Shown here piece after piece: positions 25,201 to 37,060 of a DNA stretch of 64,000 nucleotides. Below the pieces are notes generated by a model. The model was not told the DNA's origin. It ran no database searches and worked only from the letters and a program-made list of their open reading frames with translations. Origin of the DNA: Pteria penguin (taxonomy: Eukaryota; Mollusca; Bivalvia; Pterioida; Pteriidae); the NCBI GenBank assembly GCA_035048485.1, contig CM068592.1, positions 43,214,133 to 43,278,132 of the forward strand. Reading direction: 5' to 3'. The position numbers and the translations under genes were made by a program. Position 1 is the stretch's first letter. Each line of letters begins with the position of its first letter.

Positions 25201-25586
25201 AAGAGCTAGGTGCTGGCTACCTAGCTAGACCACATCATGTAGCTTTCAATAAGGTCAACAATAACTATATTGTGTCAGACAATGACACCAGAGTAGTGGT
25301 TTTCAGCAGTAGTGGTGAATACAGATTCACCTATAATGGCCATGATGTAGAGCAGAAAATCACACCACGGGATTTGTGCATAGATTGCAAAGGCAACATT
25401 CTTATAACAGACTTAATGAATCACTGCGTTCATATCCTAGATAAAGATGGCAGGTTCTTAAGATATCTTGTATCAGGGAAGGACCATATTGTATCACCAT
25501 GGAGTATTGACATTGATGATGAAGGATTTGTTTGGGTGGGAGAGTACTTCTCTAGAAGTGTATTAGTTTTCAAATATCTTAAGTAA
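22246..25586 (+). CDS. TRIM-like protein: two B-boxes, coiled coil, NHL-like propeller
   Basis: A tiny start exon (22246-22252, ATGGCAA before GTAAGTGA) joins in frame to the large exon 23887-25586, after the acceptor TTTTAAATTTTCAG, giving about 568 residues. Residues about 21-60 form B-box 1 (CDDC, YCKTC, LCTGC, then His). Residues about 75-115 form B-box 2 (CLKH, FCKPC, VCIIC, then HFGDHH). Residues about 120-230 are a charged coiled coil. From about residue 290 to the end come propeller strands of the kind DGDLLISDKDHNCVQ, NNYIVSDNDTRVVVF and KGNILITDLMNHCVHI, typical of the NHL-like domain of TRIM2/3/45/56/71 relatives. No RING is present, so E3 ligase activity is not expected from this protein alone. 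RING-less B-box/NHL proteins are greatly expanded in bivalves, where immune roles are suspected. The 13 residues before 23887 in the open frame are intronic. Confidence 0.85.
22291..23029. other. Intron of the TRIM-like gene
   Basis: No exon or clear repeat recognised before the 59-bp array. Confidence 0.4.
23030..23850. repeat. 59-bp degenerate minisatellite, about 14 copies
   Basis: Units carry TCTGGTGTTATCCTCCACCA, CTAAACACT and AAGGCCTCGATCATATAGGT. Left copies are strongly diverged and the last four are well conserved. The array ends about 36 bp before the TRIM-like acceptor. Confidence 0.85.
23887..25586 (+). CDS. TRIM-like main exon
   Basis: 1700-base exon from AG|GTGCAGAGG to the TAA at 25584-25586 (last residues VLVFKYLK). 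It contains all domains described for the gene and no internal stop. A single large exon is usual for bivalve B-box/NHL genes. Confidence 0.88.
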
Positions 25587-25625
25587 GCCTATCTTTGTGT
25601 TCAAAGTAAATGTACAAGTTGTAGA

Positions 25626-25631
25626 AATAAA
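25626..25631 (+). terminator. Polyadenylation signal of the TRIM-like gene
   Basis: AATAAA lies 40 bases after the stop codon. The position fits a short 3' UTR that ends before the satellite array. Confidence 0.6.
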
Positions 25632-25739
25632 GAGGTCTGTGTAATGAATGGGCAAAAGCATTGTTTTGTAACTAACTGTAGTAAATTTCACCTCCATCAA
25701 GTATTGGTTTGATCCCTACAAAAGACATATTGTCAAGTC

Positions 25740-26389
25740 TGCCATTGAACCTCAGGTAAAGGTCCTTTAGAGGTACCTGCTGATAGTCAATGGTTAAGTT
25801 TTACCTGTGTACCTGCTAATAGTCAGTAGTTATAAGATCTACCAGTGTACTGGCTGACAGTTCGTACACTTAAGGTCTGAAAGTGTACAGGTAGATTCAC
25901 CTACTGATAGTCAGTGGTAAGGTCTACCAGTGTATCTGCTGATGGTCCATGGTAAGGTCTACCAGTGTATCTGCTGGTGGTCAGTGGTAAGGTCTACCAG
26001 TGTATCTGCTGGTGGTCAGTGGTAAGGTCTACCAGTGTATCTGCTGATGGTAATTGGTAAGGTCTACAAGTGTGTCTGCTGATGGTCCATGGTAAGGTCT
26101 ACAAGTGTATCTGCTGGTGGTCCATGGTAAGGTCTACCAGTGTATCTGCTGATGGTCATTGGTAAGGTCTACCAGTGTATCTGCTGATGGTCATTGGTAA
26201 GGTCTACCAGTGTGTCTGCTGATGGTCCATGGTAAGGTCTACAAGTGTATCTGCTGCATGGTTGTCCATGGTAAGTTTTATTTGTGAACCTACTAATGTT
26301 CAGTGATAAAATTTACCAGTGTACCTACTGATGGTCAATAGTAAGGTTTACTTGTGAATATGTTCATGGTCAGTGGTAAGGTCTACCAT
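25740..26389. repeat. Satellite array zone 1, 35-bp monomer
   Basis: Regular units of the type GGTAAGGTCTACCAGTGTAT plus CTGCTGATGGTCAGT. It begins about 110 bp after the TRIM-like poly(A) signal. Confidence 0.88.
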
Positions 26390-27589
26390 TGTACCTGAGA
26401 ATGGTCAGTAGTAAGGGTTACCAGTGTACTTGTTGATGATCATTGTTGTACCTACTGCTGGTCAGTAGTAAGGGTTACCAGTGTACTTGTTGTTGATGTT
26501 CGTTGTTGTACCTGCTGATGGTCAGTAGTAAGGGTTACCAGTGTACTTGTTGATGATTGTTGTTGGACCTACTGCTGGTCAGTGGTAAGGGTTACCAGTG
26601 TACTTGTTAATGATCATTGTTGTACCTGCTGACGGTCCGTAGTAAGGGTTACCAGTGTACTTGTTGATGGTCATTGTTGTACCTGCGAATGGTCAGTAAT
26701 AAGGGTTACCGGTTTACTTGTTGAAGATCATTGTTGTACTTGCTGACAGTCAGTAGTGAGGGTTAATACTTACTTGTCGATGACTATTGTTGTACCTGCT
26801 GATGGTCAGTAGTAAGGGTTACAGGTGTACTTGTTGATGACCATTGTTGTACCTGCTGACGGTCAGTAGTAATTGTTACCAGTGTACTTGTTGATGATCA
26901 TTGTTGTACATACTGATGGTCAATAGTAAGGGTTACCAGTGTACTTGTTGATAACCATTGTAGAACCTGCTGACCGTCAGTAGTAAGGGTTACCGATGTA
27001 CTTGTTGATTATCATTGTAGCACCTGCTGATGGTCAGTGGTAAGGGTTACTAGTGTACTTGTTGATGACCATTGTAGTACCTGCTGATGGTCAGTAGTAA
27101 GGATTACCGGTGTACATGTTGTTGACCATTGTTGTACCTGCTGATGATCAGTAGTAGGGTTACCAGTGTACTTGTTGATGATCGTTGTAGTACCTGCTGA
27201 TGGTCAGTGATAAAGGTTAGCAGTGTACTTGTTGATGACCATTGTTGTAGCTGCTGACAGTCAGTAGAAAGGGTTACCAGTGTACTTATTGATGATCGTT
27301 GTTGTACCTACTGATGGTCAATAGTAAGGGTTACCAGTGTACTTGTTTATGACCATTGTAGTACCTGCTGAAGGTCAGTGGTAAGGGTTACCGGTGTACT
27401 TGTTGATGACCATTGTAGTACCTGCTGATTGTTAGTGGTAAGGGTTACCGGTGTACTTGTTGATGACCATTGTAGTACCTGCTGACGGTCAGTGGTAACG
27501 TTAACCAGTGTACTTGTTGCTGATCATTGTTGTACCTGCTGACGGTCAGTGGTAAAGGATATGTCGGAACCTACTGATGGACAGTGGTA
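26390..27589. repeat. Satellite array zone 2, about 57-bp unit
   Basis: The unit combines GGGTTACCAGTGTACTTGTT, GATGATCATTGTTGTACC and TGCTGATGGTCAGTAGTAA. The first and last parts are each related to the 35-bp monomer of zone 1, so the unit looks like a shortened dimer. Confidence 0.85.
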
Positions 27590-28555
27590 ATATTTAGCTC
27601 TAAACCTGCTGTAAGGTATATCAGTGTACCTGCTGATGGTCATTGATAAGGTTTGCCTTTGTACTGACTTCATTATAGACAGTGGTAATATTACCTCTAA
27701 ACCTGCCTAGGATCAGTGGTATGGTCTTCCACTATACCTGCTGATGGTCATTGATAAGGTCTGCCTTTGTACTGCCTGCCTGGGATCAGTGGTATGGTCT
27801 TCCAGTATACCTGCTAATGGTCATTAATAAGGTTTGCCTTTGTACTGCCTGCCTAGGATCAGTGATATGGTCTTCCAGTATACATGCTGATGGTCATTGA
27901 TAAGGTTTGCCTTTGTACTGCCTGCCTAGGATCAGTGATATGGTCTTCCAGTATACATGCTGATGGTCATTGATAAGGTTTGCCTTTGTACTGTCTGCCT
28001 AGGATCAGTGGTATGGTCTTCCAGTATACCTGCTGATGGTCATTGATAAGGTCTGCCTTTGTACTGCCTGCCTAGGATCAGTGGTATGGTCTTCCAGTAT
28101 ACCTGCTGATGGTCATTGATAAGGTCTGCCTTTGTACTACCTGCCTAGGATCAGTGGTATGGTCTTTCAGTATATTTGCTGATGGTCATTGAAAAGCTTT
28201 GCCTTTGTACTACCTGCCTAGGAGCAGTGGTATGGTTTTCCAGTATACCTGCTGATGGACATTGATAAGGTTTGCCTTTGTACTGCCTGCCCAGGATCAG
28301 TGGTATGGTCTTCCACTATACCAGCTGATGGTCATTGATAAGGTCTGCCTTTGTACTGCCTGCCTAGGATCAGTGGTATGGTCTTCCAGTATACCTGCTG
28401 ATGGTCATTGATAAGGTTTGCCTTTGTACTGCCTGCCCAGGATCAGTGGTATGGTCTTCCAGTATACCTGCTGATGGTCATTAATAAGGTTTGCCTTTGT
28501 ACTGTCTGCCTAGGATCAGTGGTATGGTCTTCCAGTATACCTGCTGATCGTGACC
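27590..28555. repeat. Satellite array zone 3, about 73-bp unit
   Basis: The unit combines AAGGTTTGCCTTTGTACTGC, CTGCCTAGGATCAGTGGTAT, GGTCTTCCAGTATACC and TGCTGATGGTCATTGAT. It reads as two diverged copies of the 35-bp monomer. Copies are more uniform than in zone 2. Confidence 0.88.
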
Positions 28556-29287
28556 TACAATATTATCAGAAATACAGAGATTTTAACACAGAAAATATAG
28601 ACTTTAACAATCTGTCAATATCCGCATTTTTTCGCAGCTTTGGAACGGTCTTCCCTGAATGATTGACTAGCTACGTCTATAACAACCTATTAAGCCGCCC
28701 TAATAAGCATTCTCAAATTCTGTTGTAGCTAGGACATTTGTCTTTATGTATAAGAGAACTAGCAACTGAGATAAAAATATTTCTTTTTTTTAAAACATAA
28801 AGACATTCAACTGAAACACCCGTACTAATCACAATATTTTGACCTAAACAATTCTGGTCAATTTTACTCTTTCTAATATGCAAAGAAAATTGATCTTGGT
28901 GAAAAATTATATCTTTATATCGTATATGTGTAAAAGCTCATCAAATCTCAAAATGGTGAAAATGACAACAAAATCATAGATAAATCTCTAACTACTAAAA
29001 CTAAAAAGTCATCTGAATCTTGATACTTAAAACAAAGAGATAGTAAGTGTCAACTAACAGAGAACAAAATCTTGGAGTCGATTTCAGTCATTCTTGTGGA
29101 ATCAAATCAACATTCGTGATACTCCATCCATTAATAATTTTAAGCACTTCCTCAACGATTCTGATTATACTGTACCAGCTTTAGTGGGACGGCTTATGCT
29201 TAAATTCCACCAGAATAGTTCTTTTTGTGATACAAGCATGAAAATTTGAATGAATAATCTTCTGATAGTATATTATCAATATAGATT
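28556..29287. other. No gene seen
   Basis: AT-rich. A plus frame around 29095-29220 (INIRDTPSINNFKHFLNDSD) faintly resembles the C-terminal tail of LINE ORF2, but is too short to call. Confidence 0.35.
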
Positions 29288-32200
29288 GTGTGCCAACTGG
29301 ATTTTCCTACCATTTTAAGATGGCGGCTAAAATTCAAAATGGCGGCTGAATAGGATTTATGTTCAAAATTGTATGTTGGATGCATGGTTAACTAAGGGTT
29401 ATTTTGCGATTTTAGTTTGAATCATTTATGAAATTTCTTCCTTGAGGCTGCTTAACATTTAAACTTTTAAATAACAATTGCTTCTGGCCTGTTATTCATG
29501 TCCATTGGTCTAAATATGAAAAATTAATTCATAATTCATGAGTTAGTTGTTTACAATACTTGGACAAACTCATGCAACATTCTTGCCTCAAAACCTGTCA
29601 GAGATTTCTGTGTTTAAGCGTAACACGTGCACACGTGCATGGACCGTAATTACAAGTGGATAACCCACTAGTCTGTCTGCTTTGCAGTTCCGATTAATAG
29701 CCGTACGTACGTACGTGTTTGTTTGCAAAGACACGAAAACGCAATCTAATAGATATTCTATTTCAACACGGTATTTGTACTTCGTATGACCGTCTGCTGG
29801 AAATCTCTACAATGCTTGGTGATAGTGTACTTCAGAAATATTTAGGTGTTGTCTGTCCACCAGGTTTACACAAGGGTATATTCACTACCTCAGCTGTCGA
29901 TAATATTGGTCACAATCCTTCTTCTACAACGGCAATGACATCATTTCATGGAACAGGAATATCTATTTTTCAACACCCTTCTATTAGTGATAATACAGAG
30001 ATACGTGAATTTCCGCTTATTGAACATAACTAACTTCGAAAAAAGTATCAAATCTCCCTGATACGTACACAAACGTACCGCCTGCTTTTCTAAAAACAAA
30101 ACCATCACCTCCAATAGTGCAAACACCTATTAAACTTCAGATCCAAGATTACTTGTTACATAACGTCAAGTATGAGTTTGACTGGCTTTAGTTTGTCAGT
30201 TTGACACAAGAAGTCTTAAATCTAGAGACAGTATCATGGACATCATACCATTCTTCGCGGGGTTGGGGTCCTCATGTTAAAGTCAGCACAACATCATTAC
30301 TTCCTTTGTTGCAGGATCAGGCACACTCTGTGTCGACAATTAAACATGCCATGGATAAAATACGTGAGGTCACTAATTTCCTAAATCCCACTCAAACTCC
30401 AGTTATGACAGCAGACCAACCATTGTTTGTTCTTGCAAAACAGATACAATGGCAGTGGCCAGACATCTATGGTGAAGATAAATTTGTGATAATGTTTGGA
30501 GGTTTGCACATAGAAATGGCTGCTTTGAAACTATTGGGTGATTTACTGAAGGGATCTGGTTGGGTAACAGCTTTGACTGAGGCGGAAATTACATCTTCAG
30601 GATCTGCTGAATCTTTCCTAACAGTTTCAAACGTTGCAAAGACGAGGCAAATTCATCAGATAACGGCTTGTAGTCTGTATGAATTAATGAAGCTAGCATT
30701 TGAGAATGCTACCGAGGGTCAAATAAATATAGAAGACATTGCTGTCAATGAAATGTTAGAATGGTTTTCATTGCGCGAGAAAGAATTTCCTCAATTTCAA
30801 TTTTGGGGTTTGATATTGAATTTCGAATTACTAGTCTTTTCGTTTATACGATCATATCGGGAAAGTGATTTTCGTCTCTACATTGAAAGTCTTTCAGCTC
30901 TTATTCCCTATTTTTTTTTTTTTTTTTTGCCCTCGATCATATGAACTATGCCAGATGGCTGCCTATTCACATTCGGGACATGTTATCTCTTGAAAAACTA
31001 CATCATGATGTCTATGACGAATTTCAAAAAGGTAACTTTTCCGTAAAGAAAACAGAGAGAAGGTTTTCATGCATTGCTATTGATCAAGCACATGAGCAGA
31101 ATAATGCACTTGTAAAAGGTGATGATGGCGCATCCGGCTTGACAGAAGATGCTTCAGCTCTTAGGAGGTGGATGATAGCTGGACCAGAGATCAGCAGATT
31201 GGTTGAAGAGTTTTCAAAAGCAAATGGTAATGTAAAAGGCATTTAAAGCACCATGAAGAAACTCATTCTGCTCAAAAACAATTCTTTGAAAAAGTCCGTA
31301 AGCTTGTGGCAGTATTTGAGGAAATGTGAAATCCATTTGATGAAGAGTCAAAAGATCTGTATGCTATTGATTCCAAAGATGTTGCAGAGCGCAATGTTTC
31401 CGAATCGCTTCAGAAACTATTAGAAGTTGGTCTACACCAGTATGATCTTTTCATAAAACGTATTAACGATACTGAAATGTCTGGATTCTATGACCCCATC
31501 ACGAAGAATAAATTTCCTTCGTTTGATTCCAAATCGAAGTTAAACTCTATTGCCACAAAGACAAAGGTAGCTAGTTTGAAAGATGAATGTAGCTTGTTCT
31601 CAAGATTATTCATTTCTGGCCAAAGTAGACGATGTGATTTGGAAGACTTCTTCAGACACGAAAATCAGAAGTTTCCACCATCAATATCACAGAATGGAAA
31701 TCTGAATTTTTGTACAAAGTCACAACTTATGCCAATATTAGAAAGTAATGTACAAATTCCTGTAGCTGCACCACCTGCAGACACTCTCATAATCAATGGA
31801 GCTGCTTTGGTTTACTCGAAGCAACCAGGAGTATGTAAAACATTTGATGAGTATGCATGCCAATGATGTGAGTTTGCCTTACGTAAAACACTGTGGACAT
31901 CATCACCGGAGGATAGATATTGTTTTTGACGAATACCATGAGGATAGTTTGAAAGGCGAAACGAGACGCAAACGAGGATCGGGTGAAGGAAGAAAAGTAA
32001 CTTCCAACAGTAAACACATTCTTAAGATGTGATGAAAATAAAAGTGAACTTTTTCGTTTCCTTGCTGAAAAACTGTCTGGGCTGAAGTGTGAAACAGACA
32101 TAATTGCGACTCGAGAGAACCATGTTGTAACAAACAACGATGTTGATGTTTCACATATATCACCATGTAATCACGAAGAAGCAGACACCAGAATGTTTCT

Positions 32201-33205
32201 CCATGCAAAAGATGCAGCGGATAAAGGAAATGAGAGTGTTATGTTGGTGAGTTCGGATACAGATGTTGTTGTCCTAGGTGTCTCAATGTTTGATCAATTA
32301 AATATTGACAGATTCTGGGTTACATTTGGCAAAGGAAAGGACCTAAGATGGATCCCTTTACACGACATATCAAACTCTCTGGGACCAAGAACTAGATCAC
32401 TGCCATTTTTTTCACGCTTTTTCCGGTTGTAATACAGTCTCTGCATTTGTCGGTAAAGGGAAGAAATCATGTTGGCAGGCTTGAAATGTATATCAGGAGG
32501 CAACGGAGGTTTTTAGTATGTTAAGCGTCCCTATAGAAAAAAATCTTCTGAAAACATGACGATCATTGAAAAATTTGTTATTGTGATGTATGATCGGTCA
32601 AGTTCAACTAACAAACTTGACAACGCAAGACTTGATTTGTTCGCACGAAAACAAAAACCATACAATGCTATACCACCATCCCGGGCAGCTTTAGTTGAAC
32701 ATGTAAAACGAGCTGTTCTGCAAGCAGGCCATATTTGGGATCAATGCCTTAATCGGATGATGAAATTGCCATCACTAGATGCATGGGGTTGGGTGAAAAA
32801 GGATGGTGTATGGGTACAGTATTGGACTAGCTTAATTGCAACCTATAGCGGCATCCTGTCAGGAACTTGCAAAAAGAATTGTTCTGGGAACTGCAAGTGC
32901 TATAGATCAGGTTTACCATGCACAGCACTTTGTAGTGTACTTGTGACGGGATTTGAGTCGATAAACTGTCAAAATAAGTAATTAAATGCAAAGCTTACGC
33001 ATGCGCAGTCCATATTTTACTCCAAATGTAGTTTAAAGTATTTACAGGTTGATTTTCCATCAGATATTAACCCCTCATCGTTCCAGATATGTTTCAATAT
33101 AACCATTAAACCATACTATATATACAGGCAAACGAATATTCGCCGCCATTTTTAGAATTTGGCGGCCATCTTGAAAATACCAAAATTTGCGTGGCACACC
33201 ATGGG
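29288..33205 (+). mobile_element. 3.9-kb inverted-repeat unit with a shattered multi-copy protein gene
   Basis: The left end (about 29288-29360: GTGTGCCAAC, then AAGATGGCGGCTAAAATTC, AAAATGGCGGCTGAATA) is matched inverted by the right end (about 33135-33205: TATTCGCCGCCATTTT, GAATTTGGCGGCCATCTTG, GTGGCACAC) over roughly 65 bp. Between them, all on the plus strand, lie the pieces of one long protein (29719-32981). The arrangement suggests a DNA transposon. No target duplication is clear, and GATGGCGGC-type words are common, so the boundary needs confirmation. Confidence 0.5.
29719..32981 (+). pseudogene. Uncharacterised multi-copy metazoan protein with PIN/FEN-like motif and Cys-rich tail, broken
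   Basis: Consecutive frames give one family protein in order. 29719-30031: TSFHGTGISIFQHP. 30201-30920: DKFVIMFGGLHIEMAALK, GSGWVTALTEAEI, QITACSLYELM. 30941-31240: NYARWLPIHIRDM, IDQAHEQNNALVKGDDGA, ALRRWMIAGPEI. 31250-31866: SLKDECSLFSRLFISGQSR, FFRHENQKFPPS. 31840-32030: IDIVFDEYHEDSLKGETRR. 32040-32430: EEADTRMFLHAKDA and LVSSDTDVVVL. 32556-32981: IPPSRAALVEHVKRAVLQAG, then CKKNCSGNCKCYRSGLPC. I recognise this family as a high-copy uncharacterised protein of corals, molluscs and fish. The E-AD ... D-TD-VVL spacing resembles the acidic centre of PIN/FEN nucleases; that link is inference. At least five frameshifts or stops are present, including an 18-base T run at 30911-30928 and a TGA near 31327. 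Confidence 0.75.
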
Positions 33206-34926
33206 CGGATCTAGAAATTTTTAAAACGGGGGGTCGGCATTTTCCCGCAAAATCAACATTGTTTTATTTTATGAAATTCAATATATAAGACTTTCATGTC
33301 CAAAGTCGACATATACACTTAAACCCTAGGTATTTTCTTTTTGTCAGCCTGAACAGTGAAAAATTGTATGTACTGCAATTGCTCTTTGTTTGCATATTTT
33401 TGTATTGCTGTTATAAAGAGCATGCATTACTGGTGAAAGCAATACTGAGCATCAGTGAGACAATAATTGCTCATGGTTTCAGTGGACCCATTGTCAACTT
33501 TTTAAAACTGGATTAAAAGAATAGAAATGTGCTTCAAAACACTTTAATATCCAATCGGTTACAAGTACAGCTCAGACACGTTCCAAAATTAAACTTGGAG
33601 TAAGTGTAAGTGTCATGGTTTATAAGGCATGGCGAAGGTTTAAGTTGGCAACAGACAGACAAACAAACAGATAGACAGGACAAAACAATATGTCCCCGAT
33701 GATTCGATCCGGGGCATAAAAATGTACGTGTCCCGTGAGTGGGTACTATCACAGGTACTACTAGCCTGTCCAACCCCGTCGGTCAGGCTATTTTTTTAAG
33801 GTAAATCCGCTCACTTTACACGTAATGAACCTCAATATCAGGGGGGGGGGGGGCGAATCAAATAGTCGTTTTTTATAGGGGCAGTCCGTTACTAAGCCAA
33901 AAATTATGAGAGAATGCCGAGGTTTCTATACAATAATTAAGATTTTCGAGTATTTAAGTTACAATATAACATATAAATGGTTTCATTCTAAGGCTATTTA
34001 ATTTGCCTTATGAACACTCTCTACCTCATTACATACAGCAAATTCAAAAAGACGTGATCCGTCGACAACTGTACTATTTTTACGAAGTCGGGTATTGATC
34101 ACACATAGCTTTACATATCGCTATATTGGAACATGTACATGTACTTTAAACGTGTATGTTTGAAATTAATGTGTAAGCGTGCATCGGCATATCGTATGGC
34201 ATATTGCGATGCATTTGCTCAAAATTCGTATTGCGATATAATCCCTATACGCTTTTGTCTTTTTATAGCTTGGGATACTGCTTAAAACTTTTGGGTCAAT
34301 AGTATCTAAAGTTATAATGTACAATACATTAAGATTACTGACATTTTAACTGCAAATGTTCAAAACGTAATACGAAAGTGAATAAAGTCATGTATCTGTG
34401 GCACTCACAACAATGTACCACAGTGATCATGCATGGGTCCCTGAAATTTAGAGGTGAGACCAGCACCCGAGCTAAAAAACTTTTACGCATGTTCGATTCT
34501 AAGCCTGTATTCAAACTCCAAACCCCTACTCACTCTTGAGTTTGAGTACGGGTGAGATTATAATCTTTACGCTTTCGATCCCGATTCCTGTGAGTGCATA
34601 CAAGCACGGTTCTGAATATGGTCCTATCCGATTTTGAAATTTTTGAGAACAGAGCACGCTGTCATGCTCCAGATATTCTATAACCTCGATAAACTTCGAG
34701 TTCGAGCGCATAGTCACTTTGGAGCACCGAGTCGTGCTCTAAAATGTTTTATAAAGGATCTGTTGGGGGAGTGAACGTCTCCTGTTTAACTAGCCACACC
34801 GCCACGAATGTCCAAAACATACAAGCTTACATAATATTACCCTCTGTACGTAACATTTAATACGACCGAAACACTGTAAAGAAAAGGTCATAGCCACACA
34901 CAACATATGAAGAGGGCACGGTAACC
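33206..34926. other. Repeat relics, no gene seen
   Basis: Holds a one-ended CAGTGGCGGAT-MITE relic at 33203-33245. Positions about 33600-33720 carry the complement of a common dispersed repeat (ACAGACAGACAAACAAACAG ... GATTCGATCCGGGGCATA). An 11-base G run is near 33841. Positions 34760-34800 (GGGGGAGTGAACGTCTCCTG) resemble the Penelope-like 3' region. The frames at 33534-33773 and 34526-34717 are not convincing genes. Confidence 0.45.
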
Positions 34927-35330
34927 ACCATCTACCACAATCGCAGCTTAGAATATTAATTCGACTCGGACAGATCTACCACAATCGCCTTAGAACTCGA
35001 CTCGGACAGATCTACCACAATCGCCTTAGAACTCGCCTGGGACAGACCTACCACAATCGCCTTAGAACTCGACTCAGACAGATCTATCACAATCGCCTCA
35101 GAACTCGACTCAGACAGATCTACCACAATCGCCTTAGATCTTGACTCGGACAGATCTACCACAATCACATAGGAACTCGACTCGGACAGATTCACCACAA
35201 TCGCGGCTTAGAACTCGACTTGGACAGTTCTACCACAATCACCTTAGAACTCGACTCGGACAGTTCTACCTCAATCACCTTAGAACTCGACTCGGACAGA
35301 TCTACCATAATTGCCTTAGAACTCGAAGCA
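34927..35330. repeat. 36-bp minisatellite, about 11 copies
   Basis: The unit carries ACAGATCTACCACAATCGCC and TTAGAACTCGACTCGG. Since 36 is a multiple of three, both strands stay open (SKAIVVDLSES on the minus strand, TRTDLPQS-type on the plus). These frames are array artefacts. Confidence 0.88.
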
Positions 35331-36025
35331 CACCTTTTCGTTATAAATATTTCTGCTACTGCTACTTATGTCTGCAGAGCATATTACTTGGCATTTTCTC
35401 CTCAGTTGTCCACTTTGAATTTTTTGTGTTCATCTACAATAAATACTTCACCAAATACATCTCTCGAGCTCCTTATGTATGACAATATGAAGTTTTCTGA
35501 CAAGGATAATGTAAGCATATGTTTACTGTTGTTCAAACATTTATAGGCCATTTCAATAAAGTGAGTTGTCTACCCCTGATAAAAACTATCTCACCCTCTG
35601 CATATCACAATGCACATGGCATATAAAGGTGACTGCTAACTTCACTGACCATATCTCACTATGGTCAATTTGCCATACAAATAAGAAAAGTAAACTATAT
35701 TAACTGTCAATGCACAACTTCTTTACCATTCCTTGTCCGCTTCCGCGGACGACCTTAACAAACAAGGGCAGATAACTCATTAAAACTGCCAATACTTCAA
35801 AGTAAAAGATTTATGAATTAAGAATGTCTATATTCGGATGTTTATTCATAAAATTTGGATTAATTGATTAAATCAATAATCAATTCGTTTATTTGGATTA
35901 ATCAATAAATTTATTATCCATTTATTTTATTTATTCATTTATTTATTTACTCATTTAACTATACTTAAAAACTTGCACCTCTCACTAAATTCACATACAG
36001 TAAGCCTTACACATTTCCATAACCA
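35331..36025. other. No gene seen
   Basis: AT-rich, with a TTTATT-rich stretch at about 35880-35955. The overlapping frames at 35141-35546 extend from the satellite and have no family features. Confidence 0.4.
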
Positions 36026-36166
36026 GTGGCGGATCCAGAATTTTTGAAAAAGGAGGGGGAGGGCTGCACATGTGTATTAGCCAAACTACTCGGTCATTTT
36101 TGGTGCAAAATCTGGATTTTTACATGTAAATATGTGGCGAAAGGCGGGCTCTAAATCCGCCACTGA
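36026..36166. mobile_element. hAT-like MITE with CAGTGGCGGAT ends, second copy
   Basis: Starts CAGTGGCGGATCCAGAA and ends CTCTAAATCCGCCACTG. Inner words (GTGGCGAAAGGCGGGC) match the 15642 copy in reverse orientation. ATAAC stands next to both ends and may be part of the target duplication. Confidence 0.8.
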
Positions 36167-36435
36167 TAACTCTTCCCTACCCTCACAATTTCTTTGATGC
36201 AATTTGCTTAATACAGGAGATGGATTAATTTAGTATAAGTGTTCACACTTGATTCCAAATCCTATGTGTTTGCTCTGTAATTTATAATTTGCTTTTATTG
36301 AATTCTAAAATACATACAGTTTAAACCGAATATGTATTATATAACGTAAAATGCACCAAATTTGTAGATCTTTGCTTTCAATGTCCACGAGATGATTATG
36401 ACCCCCGCCGGCGAGCTGTGTTGTCTTCTGACAAC

Positions 36436-36613
<178 letters not shown>

Positions 36614-36654
36614 TGTTTGATTATTGTTTTATGTCACTTCACGATTAATTCACG

Positions 36655-36880
36655 TATATGGTGACAGCATCTGCCTGATGCATTACACATAAAGTTCGAC
36701 CTTTGCAACGGACCCATCCGAAGCAGTGAGTGATCTTTTACGTGCCACGCCTGCCATGACACGGGACTTTGGTTTTTACTGTCTCATCCGAGAGACAGAA
36801 CACCGGTGTGCCCATGGCGGGAGTCGAATCCGAAACCTCTCGATCACGAGCCGAGCACCTTATCCACTAGGCCACACCGG
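36655..36880 (-). mobile_element. tRNA-derived SINE, family A, best head
   Basis: On the minus strand: A-box TGGCCTAGTGG and B-box GGATTCGACTC, spaced as in a tRNA. Then GGGCACACCGGTGTTCTGTC, CACGTAAAAGATCACTC, GGTCCGTTGCAAAGGTCGAA and GCAGATGCTGTCACCATATA. The body matches the copies at 9361-9600 and 50161-50330. The plus frame at 36726-36992 over it is spurious. Confidence 0.88.
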
Positions 36881-36884
36881 CTTT

Positions 36885-37060
36885 ATTATTATCATTACCA
36901 CAATTATCATCATCATCATCAACATCAACATCATCATCGGCATCATCATCACCACCACCACCACCACCACCACCATATCATCATCATCATGATTATCCTC
37001 CTCATCATCAACATCATCATCACCATCATCATCATCATCATCAACAACATCATCATCTGT
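36885..37060. repeat. (ATC)n/(ACC)n trinucleotide tract
   Basis: Long interrupted CATCAT and CCACCA runs directly after the SINE end. Confidence 0.9.

Noticed and set aside
23030..28555. CRISPR-like arrays
   Set aside because: Tandem repeats without unique spacers, in a eukaryotic genome; they are satellites.
29095..29220. LINE C-terminal fragment INIRDTPSINNFKHFLNDSD
   Set aside because: Only about 35 codons with faint resemblance; not enough to call.
34956..35482. Repetitive open frames on both strands (SKAIVVDLSES-type and complement)
   Set aside because: Both come from a 36-bp tandem array; simultaneous openness on both strands is expected from the period alone.
36800..36880. Possible tRNA gene on the minus strand
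   Set aside because: It is the head of SINE family A; the same body occurs at 9.4 and 50.2 kb.
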